Source: Taibaiella sp041660405
Lineage (GTDB): Bacteria; Bacteroidota; Bacteroidia; Chitinophagales; Chitinophagaceae
Direction: 5' to 3'
Assembly: GCA_041660405.1 (NCBI GenBank)
Contig: JBAZWL010000025.1
Coordinates: 6,104 to 70,103 of the forward strand
Length of the DNA: 64,000 bases
Of the stretch, positions 44,964-53,765 are shown piece by piece. The first letter of the stretch is position 1. Each line of letters begins with the position of its first letter. The position numbers were made by a program, and so were the translations under genes. The notes below the pieces were generated by a model. That model worked only from the letters and a program-made list of their open reading frames with translations, searched no databases and was not told the DNA's origin.

Positions 44964-45998
44964 TTATTTTGAAACTTTCTGATTGCTATATTTATCCTTT
45001 TGATTCTTTAGTGAAAGCAACCATTCTTGATACATCTTATCAGGCATTTCACGATATCCCATATCGTACAGGTGAACATATAATCCCTCCATATCATTGT
45101 ACGTAATCTTAGCCTCACTATTGCCTTCTTTGGTCTGTTGCTGATATATATGTTTCAATGTTTCAGCTTTCAATAAAAGGGCTTGTACATTCGTTGAATG
45201 ATATTTTAATACAAGATCACAGCATTGCAGAATAAAACCATCATAATAATTCTTAGTTTCTTTCTCATATGCCTTAGCCAGATCAAGTACACACAATGCT
45301 ATTGACTGTTGATTACCTAAAGTATCGCAGTATAAACCAGTCTGTATAGCTCTCAACGGAATGTAGCCAGTGGTAGTAAGCCATGCATCAATTGGGAAAT
45401 CACCGCTGGTAAGTTCAGTATTAAACCAACCATCCCTTACGCTACGATTCTTTATATACATATGGTTTGGAGCTAAGGCAAGCCAGCACTTTGCACCTAT
45501 TTCATCAGCTATGATCTTATATAGATATGGAAGGGAATGACAATTACCCTTGTGTGTAGCCAATAAGGTAGTAACAAATGTATTTGTCCAATCTTGCTTG
45601 CCGTTGTAATCATCAAAGTTGTAGACAAATGGTGAAAAGGTAATAAGTTTTTCCGCTGTTTGAATTCTAATAGTATCCTTTATCACTTGAAACACTGCAC
45701 GATTCAAAACCATTTGATCAGCATCAGAAGCATCATAATTATCAATATGATTATTCTTTGCCCAATTAACTGCTAAGTCACTTAAAAGATCATAAGCTTT
45801 ATTTAAATCGTTGTAGTCTACTTCATTCTTTAAGTAAGTATTCTCAACAATAAATACAGCCTTTTTAAATGATTTTTGTTGGTTGGATTCAATCAGAGAC
45901 TTAAGGGTATCAAAGGCATTTGAATAAGCTTCGCTTCCTTTTCCCCAAGAACAATAAGTACAAAGTGTAGTAAGCAGAAGTATAATTACTCTTTTCAT
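44964..45998 (-). CDS. Secreted transglutaminase-like protein (copy 2)
   Basis: 344 residues with a signal peptide (MKRVIILLLTTLCTYCSWGK). The core reads THKGNCHSLPYLYKIIADEI (C153) and LALAPNHMYIKN (H179), then WFNTE (N193), the Cys-His-Asp/Asn order of transglutaminase-like cysteine hydrolases. It is clearly paralogous to 47521-48936 around both sites, though shorter and without the proline-rich N-terminus. Last gene of a four-gene minus-strand unit (gap of 6 bp to the gene upstream). Likely acts on protein or peptidoglycan-linked amides at the cell envelope; substrate unknown. Confidence 0.78.
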   Translation of the reverse strand: MKRVIILLLTTLCTYCSWGKGSEAYSNAFDTLKSLIESNQQKSFKKAVFIVENTYLKNEVDYNDLNKAYDLLSDLAVNWAKNNHIDNYDASDADQMVLNRAVFQVIKDTIRIQTAEKLITFSPFVYNFDDYNGKQDWTNTFVTTLLATHKGNCHSLPYLYKIIADEIGAKCWLALAPNHMYIKNRSVRDGWFNTELTSGDFPIDAWLTTTGYIPLRAIQTGLYCDTLGNQQSIALCVLDLAKAYEKETKNYYDGFILQCCDLVLKYHSTNVQALLLKAETLKHIYQQQTKEGNSEAKITYNDMEGLYVHLYDMGYREMPDKMYQEWLLSLKNQKDKYSNQKVSK

Positions 45999-46004
45999 AT
46001 TTAT

Positions 46005-46499
46005 TTAGTGTGGGTAGAAACAATCTCCATCAGGTGAAATTCCAACAATTTCATAAAGTACGTTGTCTACATCAACATATCGCTCATAATATCCATTATA
46101 AAGATACTTGGTATCCTTCTTAACTTCAATAAACTTTGCGCTGTTCTCCCTATCATTAAAGACGGCATTTATTTTATAATAGCTATTTGTTCCTTCGGGA
46201 ATGTCATTTTTATTTATCTTTTTTATACTAATAGTATAACTATTTCCCTCTTTTAATAGGCAATTATAGTAAATGCCTTTATTGATAATTTTAGGATTAG
46301 CAGTATCAAAAGGGACTTTCACGTTTGCGAACAAAGTATCCTTCTTATTCAAAAAGAGAAAGGTATTATTTATGAAACTTGTGTTCTGTGTCGCACTTGC
46401 TTTCCTTCCTATATATTGAAGTGTCAACTGTTGCTGAGCATTGCAACAAAAAGAAGAAGTTAATATTACTAATCCTATAAGATATAAAGATGTTCTCAT
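46005..46499 (-). CDS. Small secreted protein, candidate immunity/accessory factor
   Basis: 164 residues with a signal ending SSFCCNAQ; the Cys pair could be a lipobox variant. The mature part is beta-rich (NSYTISIKKINKNDIPEG; YYERYVDVDNVLYEIVGISP). No family recognised. Its ATG overlaps the stop region of the RHS-core gene by 4 bp (46496-46499), the tight coupling seen for toxin and immunity genes. Confidence 0.65.
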   Translation of the reverse strand: MRTSLYLIGLVILTSSFCCNAQQQLTLQYIGRKASATQNTSFINNTFLFLNKKDTLFANVKVPFDTANPKIINKGIYYNCLLKEGNSYTISIKKINKNDIPEGTNSYYKINAVFNDRENSAKFIEVKKDTKYLYNGYYERYVDVDNVLYEIVGISPDGDCFYPH

Positions 46500-47509
46500 G
46501 GTACCTTTTTTACAGATTTTAATTCGCCTGTGTTTTCTGTGGTTATTGTTTTGGATGGAATTTTAACGCCACCAAGTTCATAAAAGCCATCTACTTCTTT
46601 TGAGGTAGCACCTTGCTGAAGTTCGTATTTATTGGAGGAATTATATTCAAATTCTACGGTTTGAAATCCATTTGTAGCCCCGCCTATAGGACGGTCTTTT
46701 CTTCCTGTGATCGAAGCATCGCCAACCAGTTCACCATATATTTTCCCTTCAACTCCTAAGCTGGCTTTATGTGCAACATCGAAATTACCAGTTTCTTGTA
46801 CCTCATTTAGAAAATGACCTATAGCGGCACCCTGTAGGGCTGTGCTTGCTTTTCCCATTGTTGCCAAATCAGATACATCTATTTTTTTTCCTTCATAGCT
46901 ATCTATGAAAACTCCTTTATCATCCTTGCTACCACCGACTAAAGATAAGGAATATACAGATTTGGAACCGATGCCTTTGTCTATTACTCCTGCCAAGCTT
47001 GCAGACTTTGCACCCTTAAAACTTGGATCAGCACCTACTAATGTAAGTGTATTATTCGCTCCTATCGAATAATTATTACCAGTAGAAGCGTGAAGCATTT
47101 GGACATATGCTGTCTGTGCTTTCTTATCACCAGGTAATTGTATTTCCCTTCCATCAGGATCAACAAAACGTATTGGATTATTCGCACAGAAGACATAAGG
47201 ACTCATACTTGGATACTTAGCAGCAAGCGGATCAATACTGTACCAACGGCTGGCTGTACTGTTATCTGATAATTCAGCATTAACACTATCAGAATCCAAC
47301 AGCCTTACGATCTTCTTTGTACGTCTATCTATAACAACAGTACCCACCCGTTGTAATACATCATCATCATATGTTTCAGTATATCTACCGTTGCTAAGGG
47401 TATGAACTTCTGCCTTTTTTCCTATTGATGCAAAGGGATTAGACTTTTGCGCCTGTGCAATGCAGGGAAGCAAAACTAAAGAAGTAATGATTGGAATTGT
47501 AAGCTTCAT
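46496..47509 (-). CDS. Secreted protein with minimal RHS core and unique C-terminal domain
   Basis: 337 residues with a signal peptide (MKLTIPIITSLVLLPCIAQA). Residues 88-120 are only the very end of an RHS-associated core (RWYSIDPLAAKYPSMSPYVF then NNPIRFVDPDG), with no YD repeats. Residues 121-337 form a toxin-position domain containing GHFLNE with H232 and E236, then H247 in DVAHKAS and an acidic EGKIYGE stretch. This could be a metal site, but no family is recognised. The protein may be a self-contained effector. Coupled to the next gene by a 4-bp overlap. Confidence 0.75.
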   Translation of the reverse strand: MKLTIPIITSLVLLPCIAQAQKSNPFASIGKKAEVHTLSNGRYTETYDDDVLQRVGTVVIDRRTKKIVRLLDSDSVNAELSDNSTASRWYSIDPLAAKYPSMSPYVFCANNPIRFVDPDGREIQLPGDKKAQTAYVQMLHASTGNNYSIGANNTLTLVGADPSFKGAKSASLAGVIDKGIGSKSVYSLSLVGGSKDDKGVFIDSYEGKKIDVSDLATMGKASTALQGAAIGHFLNEVQETGNFDVAHKASLGVEGKIYGELVGDASITGRKDRPIGGATNGFQTVEFEYNSSNKYELQQGATSKEVDGFYELGGVKIPSKTITTENTGELKSVKKVP

Positions 47510-47520
47510 ATCAATTCATT

Positions 47521-48936
47521 TTATTTTTTAGGGTTTATAGTTACTTTACTTTTCTTCATTAAATATTGTAGGTGCTGTTGTAACATTTTCTGATCCTGCT
47601 TTTCCATTTCTTCATTCACAGTCTGTAGCCAAGCGGCATATGCGTCTGCTGGCATCTTCTGATATCCTAATCCATCTATGATATCATACGTCTGCAACAT
47701 CTTTCGTTGCATTGCCTTTGCAATAGCATTCTGTTCAAACTGTTCTTTTGTTTTAATCTGCTGGTATCCTATTGCCTTACGGGTCTTAGCAGCCCAAAAA
47801 TTAGATAACATTATATTACCCTGTATTCCATTAGGATCAAGGGGCATAGCATATTTTAAAGCCGTTTCTACGAACCCGTCATAACCATAATCATAGATGT
47901 AACCCATTGCCAAATCATACATACACATTGCCAGTAATTGCTTTTGTGATAATGTATCCAAATATATCTTGTTCTTAATGGCGGCTGTAGTAATGTAACC
48001 TGACTGCACCATCCAGTTATCACTTACTATTGATCCATTGGTTGTCTCATAGTTGTACATGCTACCATCACCATCATCAAACCTGATAAAGCTATGTTCC
48101 GGTGCAAGTGATAAATAAGCTTGTGCATCTAATTGTTCAGCTATAGCCAGATACATCAGGGGCATTGAATGACATTGCCCTTTACCCGTTGCGATCAGCT
48201 TACTAACAAACATTTGGGTGTGGCTACTATCACCCATGTAATCATGGAAATCATATTCCAGCTTTGGGGCATTAATCACCTTACCAGTAATTGGCAACGT
48301 GTACTTGTTTGCTTGTTCAAATTGCTTTTGGATAGCGTAGTTCTTAGCTAGATTATTATTGGGGTCAAGCTGATCACGCTTCATTATTTGCTTAGCCAGT
48401 TCAGCGCGGGATTTAATAGCTGAATAGAATTGATCCTTACTAAGCTTATCATTGAAGTAAGCATTTTCAACAGTGTAGATAGCATCCGTTAATGTAAACT
48501 TACGGCTACCATTACTCATATCTGCAAGGATAACCAAAGCATCCCAAAATGATTTAGTAGCTTGATAGGTACTTTGATCTAATACAGGGGGATTACCAAA
48601 TACGGTGTCAAGATCAGAATCCTTTACTGTACGCCTTGCAGGTAATCTATCTATGTTTTCAAGTGCATCAATCATTGCTTCTTTTCTATCATGTTCAGTC
48701 CTACGTTTGTCTGCATCAGTTGGGCGTATTGGATCAGGCTGTTGCCTTTGTTGTATCTTATTTATATCGCTGGCTGTAGCTCCCATTGTAACGGTGGGCT
48801 GCGTATTGCCGTATTGAGGTATAGAAGCTGGTTGTGGGGCTTGTGGTATTTGAGGCATTAAATTACCCATTGGATTCTGACAATAAGAATACAATGGGGC
48901 AATACAGCAAAATAACAACAATGTCATTTTTTGCAT
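47521..48936 (-). CDS. Secreted transglutaminase-like protein (copy 1)
   Basis: 471 residues with a signal peptide (MQKMTLLLFCCIAPLYSYCQ) and a Pro/Gln-rich linker (about 21-70). The catalytic region reads GKGQCHSMPLMYLAIAEQLD (C255), APEHSFIRF (H281) and YNYETTNG, again a transglutaminase-like Cys-His arrangement. The C-terminal ~170 residues are helical and end in basic, Gln/Met-rich sequence. First gene of the unit, 11 bp before the RHS-core gene. The paralogue at 44964 shares the active-site blocks and the YIPLRAI/YITTAAI segment after them. Confidence 0.8.
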   Translation of the reverse strand: MQKMTLLLFCCIAPLYSYCQNPMGNLMPQIPQAPQPASIPQYGNTQPTVTMGATASDINKIQQRQQPDPIRPTDADKRRTEHDRKEAMIDALENIDRLPARRTVKDSDLDTVFGNPPVLDQSTYQATKSFWDALVILADMSNGSRKFTLTDAIYTVENAYFNDKLSKDQFYSAIKSRAELAKQIMKRDQLDPNNNLAKNYAIQKQFEQANKYTLPITGKVINAPKLEYDFHDYMGDSSHTQMFVSKLIATGKGQCHSMPLMYLAIAEQLDAQAYLSLAPEHSFIRFDDGDGSMYNYETTNGSIVSDNWMVQSGYITTAAIKNKIYLDTLSQKQLLAMCMYDLAMGYIYDYGYDGFVETALKYAMPLDPNGIQGNIMLSNFWAAKTRKAIGYQQIKTKEQFEQNAIAKAMQRKMLQTYDIIDGLGYQKMPADAYAAWLQTVNEEMEKQDQKMLQQHLQYLMKKSKVTINPKK

Positions 48937-49103
48937 AGATAAGGGTTTGGCGCGACTAAGGTATAAAAATACATTAATATATTACAAAACATAAAAGGGC
49001 TTCTCGATAATGGAAAGTTCTTCTGTCAAATTTCATTTTGGCATTTAGAGAATTTAAATGTTGTTTTGTCTTAAATAAAAATCTTAAAATAAACCCAATT
49101 AAA

Positions 49104-49499
49104 ATGAAAGAATACCATTTATCTTACGATGTAACCGATGCAGACTTATATGAACCCACCAAAGTAAAAGAACATATTGTTGCCCACCTATATGCAAAAG
49201 ATGTTTTAGGAATTGAAAGCCCCGTGGGAAGTACTCTTGTATTTAAAGATACATCTACAAGAGACGTTGATGACTGGATAACTATCCTTCAAACTGAATT
49301 GAATACCGATTTAAGAAACATAATCTATTTTGACATCTCGTCCACTGAAATAATTGGCGCTACGATACAATCAACCTCCTACACGGAAAAAGATGCATTA
49401 GGTAAGAAATCTACTAAATTCGAAGAATTTCAATCTCTTCTTAAACGCGTAAGGGATAATTTACCAGAAAAATTACACACTAATTATCCCAATCGGTAG
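49104..49499 (+). CDS. Small protein with Cas2-like sequence pattern
   Basis: 131 residues from the ATG at 49104 (MKEYHLSYDVTDADLYEPTK); an earlier ATG at 49038 would add an untypical Cys-rich lead. YHLSYDV at the start, ESPVGSTLVFK in the middle and RNIIYFDISSTEIIG follow the beta-alpha-beta-beta-alpha-beta pattern of Cas2/VapD-type ferredoxin-fold proteins. No CRISPR array or other cas gene is present. It is most likely a stand-alone member of unknown role, perhaps a nuclease-like toxin; the assignment is by eye only. Confidence 0.5.
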   Translation: MKEYHLSYDVTDADLYEPTKVKEHIVAHLYAKDVLGIESPVGSTLVFKDTSTRDVDDWITILQTELNTDLRNIIYFDISSTEIIGATIQSTSYTEKDALGKKSTKFEEFQSLLKRVRDNLPEKLHTNYPNR

Positions 49500-49832
49500 C
49501 TTTATTTGATACATGATTATATCGGTCTTCCAGACGCTTGCAAGCATTATACATAGGCAGTAACCAATATAGTCTTTTATAATATACCAATCTAAACATG
49601 AGGCAACTTAATCTAACAAAAATCATTCTATATATATAAAAAATAAGAATGTTCCTTTTGAGAGTTGGAAGCCAAATTAATCCGATTTTAATAATGTAAT
49701 TTGAAACCCAGTTATTAGCGTATAGACATAGAGACACGTTATAAATATGCAAATTGATGCGCGAGATAGGCTGAACGACAACTATTATAAATGGATGTCT
49801 TATTACTACTTAGCCAATACAGCCGTTAAGAA

Positions 49833-49856
49833 AAAAGGAGCTAAATAGCTCCTTTT
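49833..49856. terminator. Terminator-like hairpin
   Basis: AAAAGGAGCTA and complement around two bases, with T-run. It ends a 330-bp AT-rich gap (49500-49832) in which I see no gene. Confidence 0.7.
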
Positions 49857-49912
49857 CCTTTTAGATGTGAATCATTGTGAATTTCCTTATATTGTAATTC
49901 AAATTTTGTTAA

Positions 49913-50614
49913 ATGGATCGTAGTTATATAAATTTAGTGAGTGAAGAAATCAGCAAATATATACCCGGAAGTGAGATTAATAAATATTTTAGTGAATATG
50001 CTTTGCATTTTAATAAAGTAATTCAGTATGAACAAAAGCCATTAGGCAAGGCTCCGTCAATAATGTTTTTTTTAGATCATTTCAGTACTGCTCAAAAATT
50101 CTATGTCATAAATGATTTATTGGATAAGCCTAAATTAGCATATAAGAACGGTATAAAAGAACTACATGCAAGATTGTTGAAAGATTATAAAGAATATGAT
50201 GCAAACGAAGTAGAAGGTGAAGAACTCAACGAAAAATTAATTAATCAAACAAGGCATTGGTTAGACAGTTATCCAGCCGTCTTAAAAGTATATAACAGTG
50301 CAATTGAAAAATATGAACTTCATTCGTTTCAAAGAAACATTTTAGATGATTTGAGATTAGCGTTAGAGCAACTTCTTAAATTAATGTTTAATAATAATGC
50401 TCCTTTAGAAAAGCAGGTTAATAATGTAGGGATGTATTTAGAAGAAAAGGGTGGTAGCAAAGAGTATAGAGTCATGTTTACTACCTTAATCAGTCATTAC
50501 ACCAATTATCAAAACAACAATGTTAAGCACGATAACAACGTTAATGATAATGAAGTAGAATTCATGATTGAGATGACTTCCGTATTTATGAAAAATTTGA
50601 TCAGCTTAAAATGA
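49913..50614 (+). CDS. Hypothetical protein with HEPN-like C-terminal region
   Basis: 233 residues, all-helical in appearance, no signal. The C-terminal half (RNILDDLRLALEQLLKLMFN ... HYTNYQNNNVKHDNN ... MIEMTSVFMKNLI) has the helix pattern of HEPN/abortive-infection-type domains, with a conserved-looking NxxxKH motif rather than the classical R-x4-6-H. The N-terminal half has HF-TAQKFYVINDLLD of unknown meaning. Standing alone on a mobile element, it might be a defence or toxin protein; this is inference. Confidence 0.5.
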   Translation: MDRSYINLVSEEISKYIPGSEINKYFSEYALHFNKVIQYEQKPLGKAPSIMFFLDHFSTAQKFYVINDLLDKPKLAYKNGIKELHARLLKDYKEYDANEVEGEELNEKLINQTRHWLDSYPAVLKVYNSAIEKYELHSFQRNILDDLRLALEQLLKLMFNNNAPLEKQVNNVGMYLEEKGGSKEYRVMFTTLISHYTNYQNNNVKHDNNVNDNEVEFMIEMTSVFMKNLISLK

Positions 50615-50658
50615 TATGGATAAAGAATAAACCTTTGCAAAAAAACAATACTTTCATT

Positions 50659-50732
50659 GTCACCAGTGACCAAGTAAGGAAATGGATTTATTTGTTGTAA
50701 TATTCAAGGATTCTAAGATTGTCACTAGTGAC
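50659..50732. promoter_or_regulatory. Two near-identical 12-bp palindromes
   Basis: GTCACCAGTGAC at 50659-50670 and GTCACTAGTGAC (perfect palindrome) at 50721-50732, each preceded by ATT and 62 bp apart. They look like paired operators for a dimeric regulator or partition-type sites. Apart from these and the inverted-repeat element, the gap 50615-51257 has no gene. Confidence 0.5.
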
Positions 50733-50899
50733 GTTATATGACTTTATATCAAAACCTAATATAGCTTGCTCGAAGTGATACATTGGTATCTGAGTGTCTA
50801 CTTCTAAATAGAAAATCGCTTTTATAAGCTGGATGCTTTTCGTTCCCTAAGCCCAAATAGATTGTTAGGCTCAATTTTGTTTGTATCGGTTAGTGTATC

Positions 50900-51080
50900 G
50901 GCCCCCTTCGTTCGCGCAAGTATAATAAACCGATAAAATAAAAATTGGCGCAAGAATGCAGTGTAGCCAATGTGTTGCTGCGTTCTTGTGCCTTTTTATT
51001 TTGGACGCTAGGATAAGCAAACCGCACAAGTACCCTGCCGCACGAAGGCCATCGCGGCATACTTGCGCGAATGGGGGCCA
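50900..51080. repeat. Nested long inverted repeat, GC-rich
   Basis: The outer arms GGCCCCCTTCG... and ...CGCGAATGGGGGCC (50900-50923 with 51059-51079) pair with one 3-nt indel. The inner arms, GGCGCAAGAATGCAG and GCTGCGTTCTTGTGCC (about 50946-51000), also pair. Base composition is far GC-richer than the surroundings. It could be a MITE, an integron-attC-like site or a structured RNA. Confidence 0.65.
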
Positions 51081-51257
51081 ACAACTGACAATACAAATGT
51101 AGCGCCCAGAATTACACCTCAACAAGTCCCAGAGAAACCACTTTACCCCCCAGCAACTGATGTAAATGACAGACCTTATGGAATTATGTAGTTCGATTAA
51201 AAAAAAGGTAAATTTGATATCTTTTCAAACATTAACTTTTCTGAAAATTTTGTTATA

Positions 51258-51665
51258 ATGATCGATAAATTGATAGAGGCAAATAAAAAAATGGCAAAGG
51301 CACTTTTAGAAGAGTTTGCCGAATTTTATCCGTTTGCATATAGTCTAAATTCACTTGCGGAAGTTAGGAACATTGCCACTATGATAGACTCTGAAACACC
51401 CTCTCCGCTCGAAGTTGTTAAAGAACTTGAAGAGGTTTTGGCTATTGCTATTAAAGAATATGACATTTGGGCTGTCTCTATTTGTTTGGATGTTAGAATT
51501 GTGCCTGAAGGTGAAAGCGAAAAATCAGATGCTTTGGATATTAGAATAAATATGGCAAATGCAGATCCTTTAGAGGTTTTTGTACCGTATATGTTAAATA
51601 ACGGTGAGGTTACATTTAGCGACGAAGAAGTACATTCAGGAGCAAAATTTGTCGAGTTTGTATGA
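51258..51665 (+). CDS. Hypothetical cytosolic protein
   Basis: 135 residues, acidic, no signal. A helical first half (ANKKMAKALLEEFAEFYPFA) is followed by strands (WAVSICLDVRIVPEG; LDIRINMANADPLEVFVPYM). The size, acidity and location among toxin-immunity cargo suggest an immunity protein, but there is no specific match. A 95-bp repeat follows 28 bp after its stop. Confidence 0.6.
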   Translation: MIDKLIEANKKMAKALLEEFAEFYPFAYSLNSLAEVRNIATMIDSETPSPLEVVKELEEVLAIAIKEYDIWAVSICLDVRIVPEGESEKSDALDIRINMANADPLEVFVPYMLNNGEVTFSDEEVHSGAKFVEFV

Positions 51666-51693
51666 AGAAACCTAAAGACGTTAGAATAAATCA

Positions 51694-51788
51694 CCACCTG
51701 GTCGTAGCGTCGCGCTACGACCACTTTATGTAGGATTTTCAGAGCTATAGATATCCTTCAAACTCTACTATGGTAATTAAAAGGTGGG
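51694..51788 (+). repeat. MITE-like ~95-bp repeat, copy 1
   Basis: Starts CCACCTGG, contains the perfect palindrome GGTCGTAGCG-TCG-CGCTACGACC (51700-51722) and ends AAAAGGTGGGG, so the ends are inverted (CCACCT/AGGTGG). About 85-90 percent identical to 54441-54537. Confidence 0.82.
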
Positions 51789-51913
51789 GCGCATCTCCTA
51801 AGATTTCTGAAATATGGTTTAATAACCTAATGAGGTACTACGATAATTTATCGGAAGAAGATCAAAATCAAAACAAGAATCTTTTTGAAAATGCCAAAAA
51901 CGGAAACCAATAA
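51770..51913 (+). CDS. Short ORF starting within the repeat (doubtful)
   Basis: 47 codons, MVIKRWGASPKISEIWFNNL to NAKNGNQ, ending 8 bp before the next gene. The latter half looks protein-like and may be the tail of a lost gene captured behind the repeat; the ATG lies in repeat sequence. Confidence 0.3.
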   Translation: MVIKRWGASPKISEIWFNNLMRYYDNLSEEDQNQNKNLFENAKNGNQ

Positions 51914-51921
51914 AATTCATT

Positions 51922-52389
51922 ATGAAAATCAAACTAATATCTTGCTTCGTAATATGCCTACTCACATCTTTTCAAGTAAAGGATAAGCATAACCTAACCA
52001 CATTGAAAATTTATACAGACACACTCACTCTTAATAGTGGAATACAACTAATTAATGGTTGTTTAACTATAAAAAACTGGAGTGGTTCTGAATTAAGATT
52101 GCCGAAAGAACTTGGGGCAGGATATAAAGGAGATCTAACTAATGAATACTATTTTGAAATACTAGATGAGAATAAACAGAATATTGAGGATTTTGAAAAG
52201 ATCCATTATGTCGAAGGAATAAATCCTGGGCCTTACTTTATTTTAGCTCCCGGCAAGAACCACATATACCGTTTTAAAAATTCATTTTATCAATTTAGTA
52301 AACCTGGTAAATACTACATTAGAGTAGTATTTGCCAACGAACAGTCGGTATTGGAAGCCAGTAATTATGATTCTATAACAGTCAAGTAG
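51922..52389 (+). CDS. Secreted hypothetical protein
   Basis: 155 residues with a short signal (MKIKLISCFVICLLTSFQV). The mature part resembles a beta-sandwich (LKIYTDTLTLNSGIQLINGC; IYRFKNSFYQFSKPGKYYIR; VVFANEQ), similar in style to periplasmic Ig-like inhibitors. Possibly an immunity protein; not recognised further. Confidence 0.6.
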   Translation: MKIKLISCFVICLLTSFQVKDKHNLTTLKIYTDTLTLNSGIQLINGCLTIKNWSGSELRLPKELGAGYKGDLTNEYYFEILDENKQNIEDFEKIHYVEGINPGPYFILAPGKNHIYRFKNSFYQFSKPGKYYIRVVFANEQSVLEASNYDSITVK

Positions 52390-52500
52390 CCAATTTTGTC
52401 ATTTGAGTGTAGATAATATTACATTAACGCCGTGCTTTTTTCTGAGTACAAAAAGGAATATACAGTTACTAACACTATTTGGTTTAATAAGAAGTAACTA

Positions 52501-52905
52501 ATGATCAAACAACTTATTTATTTTGGAATTCTATTTTTTGTTCCCATTGTCACGTTCGGGCAACAAGTAGATTGTCATGTGGCTAAATCGGGGAAATTTA
52601 TTTACCATCCGCAAAAATCGAAGCAAAGGTTTTTAATAATTCGTAATGACTCTATACAAAAAGAAGTTAATCTTGATACGCGTGATACGTCCCTTTGGCA
52701 AGTAAATTGGGAGCAATGTGTATTAAAACTTAAGTTTTTACGAAATACAAAGCCAATGTCTAATGAGGAACTACAGTTTTATAAAACCCATACGGCCACA
52801 ATAACAATACTATATACTACAAAAGACTATTATGTTTTTCAAGCAGGAGTTACTGAGCAAAAAAGGTCAAAAAGTACAACTGATACAATGTGGGTTAAGC
52901 GGTAA
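52501..52905 (+). CDS. Small secreted protein
   Basis: 134 residues with a signal peptide (MIKQLIYFGILFFVPIVTFG). The pattern VDCHVAKSGKFIY ... FLIIRNDSIQKE ... WQVNWEQCVLKLKF is shared, as far as I recall, with small lipid- or periplasm-located Bacteroidota proteins sometimes mislabelled as DNA topoisomerase IV. Two Cys residues could form a disulfide. Function unknown. Confidence 0.6.
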   Translation: MIKQLIYFGILFFVPIVTFGQQVDCHVAKSGKFIYHPQKSKQRFLIIRNDSIQKEVNLDTRDTSLWQVNWEQCVLKLKFLRNTKPMSNEELQFYKTHTATITILYTTKDYYVFQAGVTEQKRSKSTTDTMWVKR

Positions 52906-52913
52906 TAATATTA

Positions 52914-53213
52914 TCATCTAATCTTTAACACAACAGAATTAGCCATCCAATCGTGGATGGCTCTTCTCTTCGAATTTGTCAACATGGAGAGAAGCTCAAG
53001 AACGACCCATATAAATGATATGGCTGATGCAAAATTATTGTAGGTATCAAATGTGTTAGTTAGACCATTTCCTGTATAAATGAAAAGACGAATGAATAAG
53101 AAAACTAGAGTTGCAATAGAAGCAATAATCCAAGGTAACTCTCTTAAAGTAGCTCTTTTGTATCCAATTAGATCATTGCCTATATTTTCAGAAGCTCCTA
53201 TGCCTAACGTCAT
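52914..53213 (-). pseudogene. Truncated RDD-family membrane protein
   Basis: 99 residues ending with the RDD hallmark LTNSKRRAIHDWMANSVVLK and containing two membrane segments (ELPWIIASIATLVFLFIRLF; ASAISFIWVVLELLSML). The N-terminal segment with the RD motif is missing, and homology seems to start near 53170, where the opposite-strand toxin sequence begins. It is probably a 5'-truncated relic. Confidence 0.65.
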
Positions 53214-53763
53214 TCAGTCAAAAGGAGGCGCACCTACAACCGATCCCATATATCAACGCTATGATTATAATATTGCTACAGAGACTTTCATTTTTAATAA
53301 TAATAAAAACAACGGCGTAACCCCTACGCATACTAATGGTAAAAAAATTGATGATCCAGGTTCTGTCCCCGATTTAGATCCAACTTTAGTAAAAGCTACT
53401 ATTATGCAAGAAAGCGTAATGGGCACCTTTGATCCAAAGCCTAATGATTTGAATGATTCAAAGTCAGATATTATGCAGGCAAATGTTTACTTTAGTAGCA
53501 AATCGAAGGATTGGGGACCACATAAGACTCAATTCGGACTTACAAAAGGTGGGGGAGCTACACCATTACAGAGTATCAAAGCGGGAATTGGATTAATGTA
53601 TCAAAAAGGATTAAAAACGACCAATGGTAAGACAATTTGGGTAGGCGGGAATACATGGGAGGAAGCCAGCAAGAATTACAATGGTGGTGGTGCAGATAAT
53701 TATGGAAATGTTATTAAAATGAAAGATGCCTCAATTAAACCTTCACCTTCAAATTATAAATAG
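53080..53763 (+). CDS. Orphan lysozyme-like toxin tip
   Basis: 227 codons. The first ~45 are antisense to the RDD relic and probably not native; toxin-like sequence starts near 53215 (VIQSKGGAPTTDPIYQRYDY). The catalytic-type segment is LVKATIMQESVMGTFDPKPN (E111) with SDIMQANV, followed by WEEASKNYNGGGADNYGNVI, the muramidase/lytic transglycosylase pattern of E, then a Gln-containing motif, then A..YNG. No signal or RHS core is present, so it looks like a displaced C-terminal cassette of a polymorphic toxin. It is followed 2 bp later by a lipoprotein. Confidence 0.7.
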   Translation: MKRRMNKKTRVAIEAIIQGNSLKVALLYPIRSLPIFSEAPMPNVIQSKGGAPTTDPIYQRYDYNIATETFIFNNNKNNGVTPTHTNGKKIDDPGSVPDLDPTLVKATIMQESVMGTFDPKPNDLNDSKSDIMQANVYFSSKSKDWGPHKTQFGLTKGGGATPLQSIKAGIGLMYQKGLKTTNGKTIWVGGNTWEEASKNYNGGGADNYGNVIKMKDASIKPSPSNYK

Positions 53764-53765
53764 CA

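Noticed and set aside
49104..49499. A real cas2 gene of a CRISPR system
   Set aside because: No repeats, cas1 or effector genes in the window; only a fold-level resemblance is claimed.
49480..49752. 90-codon open frame on the - strand with hydrophobic stretches
   Set aside because: Product of very AT-rich sequence, overlaps the end of a better gene and shows no recognisable pattern.
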